A stretch of DNA of 64,000 nt from Aminobacter sp. AP02 (GCF_003148805.1 NZ_QGGX01000004.1:248001-312000); one strand, 5' to 3'. Positions 25,367 through 35,189 are shown, counted from the stretch's first letter. Numbers and translations are program-made. Notes: a model not told the origin generated them from the sequence alone.

Positions 25367-26108
25367 CCGACCCAACTTTCCGAATGGGCGGACGTCCACC
25401 ACGGCCTTAGTCACATATCTCCGCGATTGACAGCTCGGCCAATGCTGCGGCCGGCACTATCCGTCAGCTGCCATTTGCCGGGTCTGCACCCGCCGCCACC
25501 TTAACGAGCCCAGATCTGGTTGACCAGGCGCGACCGCAAAGAAGGTTTGCGCGCCACTCGAACCTCGCCGCCCGTGGCGATGTCGTCCATGTCCTTTCAG
25601 GCTTGGAAGCCGCTCCCGCGTCACCATTGGTCGCCAATCCCCTCCCGGGTCGAAAGCCTTAAACCAGTGTCCGCACAGAAAGCCCTGCAACCGTCGCGTC
25701 TCTCTTCATGCTACTCTCAACGCATAATCTATCAAATCTAGATACACGTTGAGAGAAACATGACTGGAGGTCAGACCGAATTACGGTCGCCGGGACAAAA
25801 CCACCTTTTGGTATCCAAGTCCAGTTCACAAATAAGTTATTCATGAACAGCCAATTAGCACGGTTTTTTGATCTCAAATGGGATTGCCTGCTGGCGAACT
25901 GCTAATTTGTGACATTTATGGCACGCGCCCTGGCCAACGGATGCAACTTGCTCGTTTTCGGCGCCAATGTCAGTTGATCCACTACATTTCATGAGCCAAT
26001 GACGACGCAGAAAGAGATTCATCTCGATGCATTTTTTTCTGACATCAGATTTCTGATGGTAAAAATCTGCATGGCTTCCAATGGCTGTGCATCAACTGAG
26101 GAATTGAA
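25367..26108. other. Intergenic region upstream of the porin, with an unusual hairpin
   Basis: About 740 bases with no gene I can support. It holds the nested inverted repeat annotated at 25714-25755 and an AT-rich part (25800-26100) likely to carry the porin promoter. Confidence 0.5.
25714..25755. repeat. Nested inverted repeat
   Basis: CTCTCAACG (25714-25722) and CGTTGAGAG (25747-25755) are perfect 9-bp arms. Inside them ATCTA (25727-25731) pairs with TAGAT (25739-25743). The 42-base element could be an RNA hairpin, a regulator site or a mobile-element relic. No T-run follows. Confidence 0.55.
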
Positions 26109-27206
26109 ATGAACATTAAGAGCCTTCTTCTCGGCTCCGCTGCGGCTCTGGTCGCTGTCTCTGGCGCTCGTGCGGCCGACGCTGTCGTCATCGCCGAGCC
26201 GGAACCCATGGAATACGTCCGCATCTGCGACGTTTACGGCGCGGGCTTCTATTACATCCCCGGCACCGAGACCTGCCTCAAGATCGGCGGCCTGGTTCGC
26301 TACGAGATCGGCTTCACCGATCTTGACGACGGCTTCCGCAAGGATGCCAAGGCTCGCCTGCAGTTCGACGCGCGTTCGGAAACCGAATACGGCACGTTCC
26401 GCCGTTACGTCGAGTTCGAAGCGAGCATCGGCAACAATGGCGGCTGGACGGAGACGGCTGGCGGCAATCGCTGGGACGGCCTCAACAGCGAAGGCGGCAC
26501 GGCTCTGCGTCACGCCTACTTCGAGCTCGGCGGCCTGCTCGTCGGTCACACCGACACCCTGTTCGACGGCGAGCTCGATGGCGAGTTCGACTCCGGCGGC
26601 GGTGAGCGCGTCAACCAGATCCGCTACACCTTCGACGCCGGCAACGGCATCGCAGTTTCGCTCGGCCTGGAAGAAGAGTCGGACAACTTCGACTATGTCC
26701 CGCTGGTCGTCGGCAAGGTTTCGGTCACGCAGGGCTGGGGTTCGCTCAACCTGTTCGCCGGCTACGACAACGCCTACGAAGAGTTCGCTCTCAAGGCGAT
26801 CGCCAACATCAAGGCGACCGACGCCCTCACTCTGCAGCTCCTCGCAGCTTACGAGTCGGGCCCGACCTACTTCTCCATCAATCCGGGTGATGCGATTGAA
26901 GGCATCAACGGCGTCTACAATGGCTATGCATGGTCGGTCGGCGGCTACCTGAACTACCAGGTCAACCAGAAGCTCGCAGTCGGCTTCGGCGGCCAGTACT
27001 TCGGTGATGCGCACGACAACAACCTCAGCCGCCTCTCGGTCGGCGGTGCCAACGATTGGGCAATCGGCGCTGTTGTCGACTACAACATCGTCGAAAACCT
27101 CGACGCCAAGCTCGCCGTCAACTACAACGATGGCGACACCTTCAAGAACTCCAACAACGGCGACGGCGTGGTCAGCGGCTTCCTCCGCCTCGACGCTGCG
27201 TTCTAA
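26109..27206 (+). CDS. Rhizobial-type outer-membrane porin
   Basis: 365 residues. After a signal peptide ending ARAAD, the mature start (VVIAEPEPMEYVRICDVYGAGFYYIPGTETCLKIGGLVRYEIG) is the signature of the Rhizobiales porin family (Omp2a/Omp2b, RopA). The rest alternates short beta strands and acidic loops and ends in LRLDAAF with a terminal Phe, as porins do. It forms a general diffusion channel. It is monocistronic, between a long upstream gap and a strong terminator. Codon use is heavily biased toward C/G-ending codons, as in highly expressed genes. Confidence 0.93.
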   Translation: MNIKSLLLGSAAALVAVSGARAADAVVIAEPEPMEYVRICDVYGAGFYYIPGTETCLKIGGLVRYEIGFTDLDDGFRKDAKARLQFDARSETEYGTFRRYVEFEASIGNNGGWTETAGGNRWDGLNSEGGTALRHAYFELGGLLVGHTDTLFDGELDGEFDSGGGERVNQIRYTFDAGNGIAVSLGLEEESDNFDYVPLVVGKVSVTQGWGSLNLFAGYDNAYEEFALKAIANIKATDALTLQLLAAYESGPTYFSINPGDAIEGINGVYNGYAWSVGGYLNYQVNQKLAVGFGGQYFGDAHDNNLSRLSVGGANDWAIGAVVDYNIVENLDAKLAVNYNDGDTFKNSNNGDGVVSGFLRLDAAF

Positions 27207-27229
27207 CCAACACCTGGTTGGATAAGGAG

Positions 27230-27263
27230 GCCCGCGGTCGTCAGACCGCGGGCTTTCTTTTTG
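27230..27263 (+). terminator. Intrinsic terminator of the porin gene
   Basis: GCCCGCGGTC, loop GTCA and GACCGCGGGC form a perfect 10-bp stem followed by TTTCTTTTT, 23 bases after the porin stop. This is the clearest Rho-independent terminator in the window. Confidence 0.92.
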
Positions 27264-27482
27264 CGCCTAAGCAAGCAAACGCCCCGGACGCTGGCAGATG
27301 TGCCTTGTCGCACGCCTGGCGAGAGACCGACCTGGCTGCGACTCGGGCCAATTGGCGAAACGAAGTATCCGGCTTCACCTTGGAACCTTCCGTCTTCGGG
27401 AGGAATGCGAACGCGCAAGCCAAGGCAGATTGCCCTAATTTTCGGCATTCTGTCTCAATGACCAGAACGTAGGCAATTGCTA

Positions 27483-27495
27483 TGTGCAATGCACA
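27483..27495. promoter_or_regulatory. Possible NtrC-type site upstream of urtA
   Basis: TGTGCA-A-TGCACA is a perfect inverted repeat about 110 bases upstream of the sigma-54 promoter. NtrC sites carry TGCAC...GTGCA half-sites in this position, but the spacing here is not canonical. Confidence 0.3.
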
Positions 27496-27603
27496 ATTAT
27501 TGGAGCAAGGCTTTCGCAACGGGTCGTTGGCGACAACGGCAACGTCAGCGTAACGTCATGATTTTCATTGTCTTTACTCGTTGGGACGTGCGCTCGATGT
27601 GAC

Positions 27604-27620
27604 TGGCACGCCGATTGCTT
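27604..27620 (+). promoter_or_regulatory. Sigma-54 promoter of the urt operon
   Basis: TGGCACG-N4-TTGCTT matches the -24/-12 consensus (TGGCACG-N4-TTGCW) at every defined base, about 40 bases before the urtA ATG. It implies RpoN-dependent, nitrogen-regulated transcription of the urea transporter. Confidence 0.85.
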
Positions 27621-27660
27621 GTCATGGTGAGGTGCAACAAACCAATTGGGAGACATTGGA

Positions 27661-28971
27661 ATGAGGGGACTTGTTACAGGTTGGACCATGACGGCAATGG
27701 CTGGGCTCGTTGCAGCCGGCGTAAGTTTCTCGGCGCCCGCTCAGGCAGCCGATGACACGATCAAGGTGGGCGTGCTTCACTCGCTTTCGGGAACGATGGC
27801 GATTTCGGAGACCACGCTCAAGGATACGATGCTGTTCCTGATCGAGGAGCAGAACAAGAAAGGGGGCTTGCTCGGCAAGAAACTCGAGGCGGTCGTCGTC
27901 GATCCAGCCTCGGACTGGCCGCTCTTCGCCGAAAAGGCACGCCAGCTGATCGAGCAGGACAAGGTCGCCGCCGTCTTCGGCTGCTGGACGTCGTCGTCGC
28001 GCAAGTCGGTGCTGCCTGTGTTCGAGGAACTCAATAGCCTTTTGTTCTATCCCGTCCAGTATGAGGGCGAGGAAAGCCAGCGCAACGTCTTCTACACTGG
28101 CGCGGCGCCCAACCAGCAGGCCATTCCCGCGGTCGACTATTTGATGAACGAGGAAGGCGTCCAGCGCTGGGTGCTTGCGGGCACCGACTACGTCTATCCC
28201 CAGACGACCAACAAGATCCTGCAGGCCTATCTGGCGTCGAAGGGCGTGGCAGCCGAAGACATCATGGTCAACTATACGCCATTCGGTCATTCCGACTGGC
28301 AGACCATCGTCTCCGACATCAAGAAATTTGGCTCGGCCGGCAAGAAGACCGCCGTCGTCTCGACGATCAACGGCGACGCCAATGTTCCTTTCTACAAGGA
28401 ACTCGGCAACCAGGGCATTAAGGCCGAAGACATTCCGGTGGTTGCCTTCTCCGTCGGCGAAGAGGAACTCGCCGGCCTCGACACCACGCCTCTGGTCGGC
28501 CACCTCGCTGCCTGGAACTATTTCCAGTCGGTCGATAGCCAGGCCAACGCAGAGTTCATTTCAGCCTGGAAGGCTTACACCAAAAACGACAAGCGCGTGA
28601 CCAACGACCCGATGGAAGCGCATGTCATCGGCTTCAATATGTGGCTGAAGGCTGTCGAAAAGGCCGGCACCACCGATCCGGATGCCGTGATCGACGCTAT
28701 CGTCGGCGTGTCGGTGCCCAACCTGTCGGGCGGCTTTTCAACGATGATGCCGAACCACCACATCACCAAGCCGGTGCTGATCGGCGAAATACAGGCTGAC
28801 GGCCAATTCGAAACCGTGTGGCAGACGGCCGGTCTCGTGGTGGGCGACGAGTGGTCCGACTACCTCGAGGACTCCAAAAACCTTATTGCCGACTGGAGGG
28901 CGCCGATGTCCTGCGGCAACTTCAACGTGGCGACCGGCAAATGTGGCGGCAAGGGCGGCACGACGAACTGA
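27661..28971 (+). CDS. urtA: Urea ABC transporter, substrate-binding protein
   Basis: 436 residues. A signal peptide (about 1-30, ending PAQA-ADDT) precedes a type I periplasmic binding protein: IKVGVLHSLSGTMAISETTLKDTMLFLIEEQNKKGG, VFGCWTSSSRKSVLPVFEE, LLFYPVQYEGEESQRNVFYTGAAPNQQAIPA. These blocks are diagnostic of UrtA/FmdD-type proteins and distinguish it from branched-chain amino acid binders. The ATG at 27661 has GGGAGA seven bases upstream; an in-frame TTG lies at 27646. First gene of urtABCDE behind a sigma-54 promoter. Urea is preferred over short-chain amides. Confidence 0.95.
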   Translation: MRGLVTGWTMTAMAGLVAAGVSFSAPAQAADDTIKVGVLHSLSGTMAISETTLKDTMLFLIEEQNKKGGLLGKKLEAVVVDPASDWPLFAEKARQLIEQDKVAAVFGCWTSSSRKSVLPVFEELNSLLFYPVQYEGEESQRNVFYTGAAPNQQAIPAVDYLMNEEGVQRWVLAGTDYVYPQTTNKILQAYLASKGVAAEDIMVNYTPFGHSDWQTIVSDIKKFGSAGKKTAVVSTINGDANVPFYKELGNQGIKAEDIPVVAFSVGEEELAGLDTTPLVGHLAAWNYFQSVDSQANAEFISAWKAYTKNDKRVTNDPMEAHVIGFNMWLKAVEKAGTTDPDAVIDAIVGVSVPNLSGGFSTMMPNHHITKPVLIGEIQADGQFETVWQTAGLVVGDEWSDYLEDSKNLIADWRAPMSCGNFNVATGKCGGKGGTTN

Positions 28972-29083
28972 CCGCTTCGCCGTGCAAATGGTCCTGGGCG
29001 GCAGGCTTGCCCGGGACCATCTTCCTCGACGATCAGCGCCAGCAATGACCGTCGCCAACGATCCTCCGGACCGGTGACATTTC

Positions 29084-30700
29084 ATGGGTTTTCTTAGGAA
29101 GGTGGTCGCAGCTTGCCTCATTGTGGCGGCAACGCTCCACGGCGCTGCCGCTGACGAGGCAGACCTGCGTCTGTTGGTCGCCAAATTCGCGGCTGCGAAG
29201 AACTTCCAGGCCACCGAGGCAGTGGTGCGCGAGCTCGGCGCCACTGGCGACCCCGCCGTCGAAAAGCTGCTCACTGCTCTGTCGCAGGGCGGGCTTTATG
29301 TTCGCAAGGGCGACGATGCGGTCTTCGTCGGCGACGAGACAGGTCAGGATGTCCAGCTGCGCGACCCGTTAAACGGCGCACCAGCAGGCGTGGCCGCAAA
29401 GGCCGACCTTTCCAAGGTCAAGGTGAACAACGCGCTACGCCGCGTCATCCGCGACGCGCTGGGCGGACTGACGCTGGGCTCGAAAGATCCGGCTGTTCGG
29501 CTCGCGGCGGCGGATACGATGTTCAGGAATCCTGATCCGGCTGCCATCGCGGCTCTCGATACAGCGATTGCCGGGGAGGACGTGACCAGCGTCAAGACGC
29601 GGCTGGAGCAGGCGCGCGCCGCGGCCGTGCTGCTTTCCGACCTCGGCGAAGCCGACAAGATGACGGCGATCGACACATTGTCGGCCCGCGCCGACCAGGA
29701 TGCGCTGTCGCAGCTCACCCGCTTCCACACCAGCGCTCAAGGTGCGCTCCGGGATGCCGCAGGTGCGGCGGTTGCCCTGATCCACCAGAGGCTGGCCTTG
29801 TGGCAAGTCGCCCAGAACGTCTGGTACGGCATCTCGCTCGGCTCGGTGTTGCTGCTGGCAGCTATCGGTCTTGCCATCACCTTCGGCGTCATGGGCGTCA
29901 TCAACATGGCGCACGGCGAGATGGTTATGCTCGGCGCCTACACCACCTTTGTCGTGCAGCAGGCGATCCGCGCCCTTGCCCCCAACCTGTTCGACTGGTC
30001 GCTTGCCGTCGCCCTGCCGATGGCCTTCCTTGTTGCTGGTGCCGTCGGTCTCGCTATCGAGCGCGGCATCATCCGCTTCCTCTACGGTCGTCCACTGGAA
30101 ACGCTGCTGGCCACCTGGGGCGTTTCGCTGATCCTGCAGCAGGCGGTGCGCACTATCTTCGGGCCGACCAACCAGGAGGTTGGTACGCCACCATGGATGT
30201 CGGGCTCGCTTCAGCTTGGCCAGCTGGCCATCACCTGGAACCGGCTGTGCATCGTCGTCTTCTGCCTGGCTGTATTTGCGCTGCTGCTATGGGTCATGAA
30301 GCGTACGCGCTGGGGCCTGCAGATGCGCGCCGTCACCCAGAACCGCCGTATGGCCGCCTCGATGGGCATACGCACGCCTTGGGTCGACGCGCTGACCTTC
30401 GCGCTCGGCTCCGGGATCGCCGGCATCGCCGGTGTCGCGCTTAGTCAAATCGACAACGTCTCGCCCAATTTCGGCCAAGGCTACATCATCGACAGCTTCA
30501 TGGTTGTTGTCTTCGGCGGCGTCGGCAACCTGTGGGGCACCTTCGTGGGTGCGATGTCACTGGGCATCCTCAACAAGTTCCTCGAACCCTACGCCGGGGC
30601 CGTGCTCGGCAAAATCATTGTGCTTGTCCTGATCATTCTATTCATCCAGAAGCGCCCGCGCGGCCTGTTTGCGCTCAAGGGCAGGGCGGTGGAAGCATGA
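29084..30700 (+). CDS. urtB: Urea ABC transporter, permease (long form)
   Basis: 538 residues. A signal-like N-terminus and a soluble helical domain of about 220 residues, typical of proteobacterial UrtB, come before a LivH-like permease with about eight TM helices. GVMGVINMAHGEMVMLGAYTTF and FGGVGNLWGTFVGAMSLGILNKFLEP are characteristic. The stop overlaps the urtC start (ATGA at 30697-30700). The 112-base gap after urtA contains no recognisable gene. Confidence 0.94.
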   Translation: MGFLRKVVAACLIVAATLHGAAADEADLRLLVAKFAAAKNFQATEAVVRELGATGDPAVEKLLTALSQGGLYVRKGDDAVFVGDETGQDVQLRDPLNGAPAGVAAKADLSKVKVNNALRRVIRDALGGLTLGSKDPAVRLAAADTMFRNPDPAAIAALDTAIAGEDVTSVKTRLEQARAAAVLLSDLGEADKMTAIDTLSARADQDALSQLTRFHTSAQGALRDAAGAAVALIHQRLALWQVAQNVWYGISLGSVLLLAAIGLAITFGVMGVINMAHGEMVMLGAYTTFVVQQAIRALAPNLFDWSLAVALPMAFLVAGAVGLAIERGIIRFLYGRPLETLLATWGVSLILQQAVRTIFGPTNQEVGTPPWMSGSLQLGQLAITWNRLCIVVFCLAVFALLLWVMKRTRWGLQMRAVTQNRRMAASMGIRTPWVDALTFALGSGIAGIAGVALSQIDNVSPNFGQGYIIDSFMVVVFGGVGNLWGTFVGAMSLGILNKFLEPYAGAVLGKIIVLVLIILFIQKRPRGLFALKGRAVEA

Positions 30701-31905
30701 TGACGGGACGCTTCTTCGCCGGCAGCGCCACCAGCCGAATCGCGATCACGATCGCCGTCCTGCTGGCAATCGCCGTGATCGTGCCCATCCTCAACATCGC
30801 AGTACCGACAGGCAGCGCACTGCATGTGCCAAACTATGTCGTGGGGCTGGTGGGCAAGTACCTGTGCTATGCGCTGCTAGCGCTGGCTCTCGACCTAGTG
30901 TGGGGTTATTGCGGCATCCTTTCGCTCGGCCATGGCGCGTTCTTCGCGCTCGGGGGCTATGCGATGGGCATGTACCTGATGCGCCAGATCGGCGATCGAG
31001 GTGTTTACGGCAATCCGCTGCTGCCCGATTTCATGGTGTTCCTGAACTGGAAGGAGCTGCCCTGGTTCTGGTCGGGCTTCGACCAGTTCTGGTTCGCCGC
31101 CCTGATGGTGATGGCGGTACCCGGGCTGCTAGCCTTCGCCTTCGGTTGGTTCGCCTTCCGCAGCCGCGTCACCGGCGTCTACCTGTCCATCATCACGCAG
31201 GCCATGACATATGCGTTGATGCTCGCCTTCTTCCGCAACGACATGGGGTTCGGCGGCAACAATGGGCTAACCGACTTCAAGGACATCCTTGGTTTCAATA
31301 TTCAGGCCAATACCACGCGCTCGGGCCTGTTCGCCGCAACTGCAACGGCCCTGGCATTTGGCGTGTTCGTCACCTGGTGCATTGTCGGCTCGAAGTACGG
31401 CAAGCTGTTGATGGCCGTGCGCGATGCTGAAAGCCGCACCCGCTTCCTCGGTTGGCGGGCGGAGAACGTCAAGTTGTTTGCCTTTACCGTTTCCGCGGTA
31501 ATGGCCGGCATCGCCGGCGCGCTGTACGTGCCGCAGGTCGGTATCATCAATCCTGGCGAATTCGACCCGGCCAACTCGATCGAGGTGGTGGTCTGGGCCG
31601 CCGTCGGGGGGCGCGGCACAATCGTCGGCCCGATCATCGGTGCGGTTCTCGTCAATGCGGGCAAGAGCTGGTTCACCGGCGCGCTCCCGGAATTCTGGCT
31701 ATTTGCGCTCGGCGGTCTGTTCATAGCCGTCACGCTTTTCCTGCCGAGCGGCATCGTCGGCACGTGGGACCGCTGGCAGCCGGCGCGGCCGGCCCGCGGC
31801 ACTGCCAAAGTCGATGTGGTGCCCGAACGTATCGTTGCGCCCGCGGAGAGCTCGGGCGCGCATCCGATGGCCGGCGCAAAGCCACAACCGCAACCTGCGG
31901 AGTGA
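30697..31905 (+). CDS. urtC: Urea ABC transporter, permease
   Basis: 402 residues, LivM-like, with about ten hydrophobic segments. LALDLVWGYCGILSLGHGAFFALGGYAMGMYLM is the hallmark block. NNGLTDFKDILGFNI and LVWAAVGGRGTIVGPIIGAVLVNAGKSWFT are typical of UrtC. The ATG at 30697 overlaps the urtB stop; longer in-frame starts would run into urtB. A Pro/Ala-rich cytoplasmic tail of about 40 residues ends the protein. Confidence 0.94.
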   Translation: MMTGRFFAGSATSRIAITIAVLLAIAVIVPILNIAVPTGSALHVPNYVVGLVGKYLCYALLALALDLVWGYCGILSLGHGAFFALGGYAMGMYLMRQIGDRGVYGNPLLPDFMVFLNWKELPWFWSGFDQFWFAALMVMAVPGLLAFAFGWFAFRSRVTGVYLSIITQAMTYALMLAFFRNDMGFGGNNGLTDFKDILGFNIQANTTRSGLFAATATALAFGVFVTWCIVGSKYGKLLMAVRDAESRTRFLGWRAENVKLFAFTVSAVMAGIAGALYVPQVGIINPGEFDPANSIEVVVWAAVGGRGTIVGPIIGAVLVNAGKSWFTGALPEFWLFALGGLFIAVTLFLPSGIVGTWDRWQPARPARGTAKVDVVPERIVAPAESSGAHPMAGAKPQPQPAE

Positions 31906-31909
31906 GGCG

Positions 31910-32656
31910 ATGAGCAGGGCAAACACTATTCTCTATCTGGACGGCGTGTCGGTGTCCTTCGACGGCTTCCGCGCCATCAACAACCTGTCGCTGGTGCTCG
32001 ACAAGGGCGAGATGCGGGCAATCATCGGCCCCAATGGCGCTGGCAAGACAACGATGATGGACATCGTCACGGGCAAGATGCGGCCAGATGCCGGCGAGGT
32101 TTATTTCGACGGCGATGTCGACCTGACGCGCCACGACGAGGCCGACATCGCCATGATGGGCATCGGCCGCAAGTTCCAGAAGCCGACGGTGTTCGAGAGC
32201 CACACGCTCGAAGACAACCTGCTCTTGTCGCTGAAGGGCCCGCGCTCGATTCTGCCGGCACTGTTTCACCGCCGTTCGACCGCCGAGACCAGTCGCATCG
32301 ATGAAATATTCGGCCTCATCCGTCTGGGTGACCGTCGCCGCGACCTTGCCGCCAGCCTGTCCCATGGCCAGAAACAATGGCTGGAGATCGGCATGCTGCT
32401 GGCTCAGGATCCCAAGCTGCTGTTGGTCGATGAGCCGGTCGCCGGCATGACGGACGCCGAAACCGAAGAGACGGTGCGGCTGCTCAAGGATATCGCCCAG
32501 ACCCATTCGGTGATCGTCGTCGAGCACGACATGCATTTCGTCCGCGAACTCGGCGTCAAGGTCACCTGCCTTCACGAAGGTAAAGTGCTGTCGGAAGGCA
32601 CGCTCGACTTCGTGTCTGCCGACGAACGTGTCGTCGAAGTCTATCTGGGGCGATGA
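31910..32656 (+). CDS. urtD: Urea ABC transporter, ATP-binding protein
   Basis: 248 residues, LivG-like ATPase. Walker A is GPNGAGKTT, the ABC signature is SHGQKQWLEIGMLL (the SHGxxQ form characteristic of UrtD), and Walker B is LLLVDEPVAGM followed by the switch His in VVEHDMHF. The start at 31910 lies 4 bases after urtC with GAGGCG before it. It pairs with UrtE to energise uptake. Confidence 0.94.
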   Translation: MSRANTILYLDGVSVSFDGFRAINNLSLVLDKGEMRAIIGPNGAGKTTMMDIVTGKMRPDAGEVYFDGDVDLTRHDEADIAMMGIGRKFQKPTVFESHTLEDNLLLSLKGPRSILPALFHRRSTAETSRIDEIFGLIRLGDRRRDLAASLSHGQKQWLEIGMLLAQDPKLLLVDEPVAGMTDAETEETVRLLKDIAQTHSVIVVEHDMHFVRELGVKVTCLHEGKVLSEGTLDFVSADERVVEVYLGR

Positions 32657-32780
32657 CGATGAGGTGGCGAGCGAACGTACCGGCACTTCAATGGCAACCA
32701 TCGGGCCTGGTTTCACGGCCAGCTTCGGTCTGCCCGAGCAAATTTCACCAACCTCCCCTGGCGCGCCGGAAGGTTCGCCA

Positions 32781-32801
32781 CCCCCGCCCCGGTGGCGGGG
32801 G
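32781..32801 (+). repeat. GC-rich hairpin between urtD and urtE
   Basis: CCCCCGCC and GGCGGGGG form a perfect 8-bp stem with a 5-base loop, inside a 174-base gap otherwise empty of genes. Without a T-run it is unlikely to end transcription, but it could trim or protect the upstream mRNA. Confidence 0.45.
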
Positions 32802-32830
32802 CGCGGGGGGCCCACAAATGGAGCCGGAGC

Positions 32831-33526
32831 ATGCTTGAGGTCACCGACGCCGTGCTCCACTACGGTGCGGCCGAGGCATTGAGGGGCGTCTCGCTTACCG
32901 CGCAGCCAGCGCGCATCACCTGCGTGCTTGGCCGCAACGGGGTTGGCAAGACAAGTCTGATGAGATCGATCGTCGGCCAGCAAAGGCTGACATCCGGCAC
33001 CGTTGCCTTCGAGGGGAAGGCGCTCGACCGGAGCGCGGCGTATTACCGCGCCCGGTCGGGCATCGCATTCGTGCCGCAGGGGCGGGAGGTTTTCCCGCTA
33101 CTGTCGGTCAGGGAAAACCTTGAGACTGGCTACGCCCCGCTCAAACGGGCCGAGCGCCAAGTACCGGACTATGTCTTCGAACTGTTTCCGGTGCTGCGGC
33201 AAATGTTGTCGCGGCGTGGCGGCGATCTTTCGGGCGGCCAGCAACAGCAGTTGGCCATCGGCCGGGCGCTGGTGATGCGGCCCCGGCTCCTCGTGCTCGA
33301 TGAACCGACCGAGGGCATCCAGCCGTCGATCATCAAGGATATCGGCCGCGCGATCCGCTACCTGCGCGACACCGCCGGCATCGCGATACTGCTTGTCGAG
33401 CAATACCTCGATTTCTGCCGGGAACTAGCCGATGTCGCGTACATCATGGATCGGGGGCAGATCGTTCATAAAGGCCCCGCCGAGGATCTGGAGCGAAGTG
33501 AGATCCGTAGGCTGCTCACTGTCTGA
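32831..33526 (+). CDS. urtE: Urea ABC transporter, ATP-binding protein
   Basis: 231 residues, LivF-like ATPase. Walker A is GRNGVGKTS (the UrtE form), the signature is LSGGQQQQLAIGRAL, and Walker B is LLVLDEPTEGIQPS with ILLVEQYLDF. It completes urtABCDE. Urease genes do not follow in this window. Confidence 0.94.
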   Translation: MLEVTDAVLHYGAAEALRGVSLTAQPARITCVLGRNGVGKTSLMRSIVGQQRLTSGTVAFEGKALDRSAAYYRARSGIAFVPQGREVFPLLSVRENLETGYAPLKRAERQVPDYVFELFPVLRQMLSRRGGDLSGGQQQQLAIGRALVMRPRLLVLDEPTEGIQPSIIKDIGRAIRYLRDTAGIAILLVEQYLDFCRELADVAYIMDRGQIVHKGPAEDLERSEIRRLLTV

Positions 33527-33758
33527 CCAATTGAATTGAAGGCAATGGACGGAGCGCCTTCCGCCTGTGCAGCCTGTAAGTTGCGGTAGCGACGGCTCTT
33601 GCGGGCGACGAGTTCGGCGCGGCCGCCACTTTCGACCATGAGACACGGTGCAAGATTGACAACGAGTCCCTTGCTCGCGTCGCCGGCAGGCACCGATCAA
33701 AGAGCAGTGCGGCAAACGCAGCAATGCTTCACCACGCCGCGACTGGCTGGACCGGTCC
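33527..33758. other. Intergenic region after urtE
   Basis: About 230 bases. A short inverted repeat GAAGGC...GCCTTC just after urtE might help end transcription. No gene is supported. Confidence 0.4.
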
Positions 33759-33899
33759 TCACCGTCCCTCAGTGTCATTCGTCTTAACACAGGACTGGCG
33801 GCCGTTTACTTCGCGGCATTCTCTTCCCGAACCAGGGCCAGAGTAAGCAGAAGTCATGGTGATAAGGACCGCCATGCATGCAAGAATTATCTTGGTCAT
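33759..33899 (-). CDS. Small secreted peptide, unknown function
   Basis: 46 residues. MTKIILACMAVLITMTSAYS is a convincing signal peptide with a possible cleavage after SAYS. It is followed by a short charged, Gly/Arg-rich mature part with two cysteines (REC ... QSC) that could form one disulfide. AAAGGAAC lies about eight bases before the ATG, a good ribosome site. The frame is open further upstream, but those residues look random. It stands alone between urtE and a hydrolase. I do not recognise the family. Confidence 0.5.
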   Translation of the reverse strand: MTKIILACMAVLITMTSAYSGPGSGRECREVNGRQSCVKTNDTEGR

Positions 33900-34320
33900 G
33901 AGAGTGTTCCTTTGCTGATGCCGTGCGCAGCAGCAAGGCAAATCACCTGCAGGGAACGTCCGTGATTCACTGGCTGGCAATGCGCATTGGATGGTTCCGG
34001 GCCAAAGCACGCGGTCCAACACCCGCCCGCGGGTAGCTGCGACACGAATTGCAGGCGGGTAGGGTGGACGCACAGACCACGGCCAGCACGTGCTGCTGCG
34101 TGTCATCGGGCCTATGTAGGACGTATTCGCCCGCCTTCCAGACCGGCAGCCGCCTTATGCCAACATGCTTCTGGAATTGGCCTGCGCAGCGCGGTCCCTG
34201 CGTGTCAGGTGCACTTCCCCATATGCGGCACTTCCGGGAGGGCTCCACCGTTGACCTCGAACCAGGTGAAGCGGCTATGCTTGCGTCCGCTGAATCGGTC
34301 CTGCCCGGGGGAAAAGCCTT
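33900..34320. other. Intergenic region, no recognised feature
   Basis: About 420 bases between the small secreted peptide and the hydrolase. Reading frames on both strands are short and unlike known proteins. It presumably holds the promoters of both flanking genes. Confidence 0.4.
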
Positions 34321-35189
34321 ATGCTGAAGCGCGTATCAGAGTTGTTCGAGATCGACCGGCATCCACTCGGTCTGGTCTCGAGGGACGTCGGGGTCGAGGA
34401 CGGCGTGTCGCTGGAAAGGCTGGCCTTCCGTACCGCGGACGGGGAGGCGGTGGGTGGCTATTTCATGCGCCCGCCCGGCGACGGCCCTTTTCCGGCCATT
34501 CTCTACATCCACGCGCATGGCGCGCGATATGACATCGGCGCGCGGGAAATCCTCGATGGTCGTGCGTCCCTGGTCAGCCCGTTGGGAGCCGAATTCGCAA
34601 GACATGGCTTTGCGTCCCTGATGATCGAGATGCCTTCGTTCGGGCAGCGCCGCGAACCCGACGAATCGACCCGGACAAAGGCATTGCTCTGGCGCGGCAG
34701 GTCGCTTGCCGGACAGATGCTGGGCGAACAAGCTTCGGCCTTTGACTGGCTTTCCGGCCGCACTGATATCGACTCAACGCGTATCGGGGCCTTCGGCCTG
34801 TCGATGGGTGCCACGCTGGGCTACTGGCTGGCGGCGGCGGAGCCGCGCATCGCCTGTGTCGCGCATCTGTGTTGCTACGCGGATTTCGGCACCCTGATCG
34901 AAACCGGCGCGCACGACCTCCATGGCATCTACCTGACCATCCCCGGCCTGCTGAATGTTGCCTCCAACGGCGAAATCGCCGGCCTTGTCGCACCGCGTCC
35001 GCAATTCATCGGCGTCGGCGACCAGGATCCGCTCACCCCGCCGGTGGCTGTAGACCTGGCCCTTTCGCAAACGCGCGCGGCCTATCGTGCGGCTGGCGCC
35101 GAAGACAGGCTCGGCGTGCACCGGGAGCCCCGTTCGGGACATATCGAGACGCCGGCGATGAGGGAGCAAATGCTGGCGTTCTTCGAGCG

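Noticed and set aside
33425-33790. Minus-strand frame of 121 codons across the urtE end
   Set aside because: It overlaps urtE antisense and has no recognisable domain or ribosome site.
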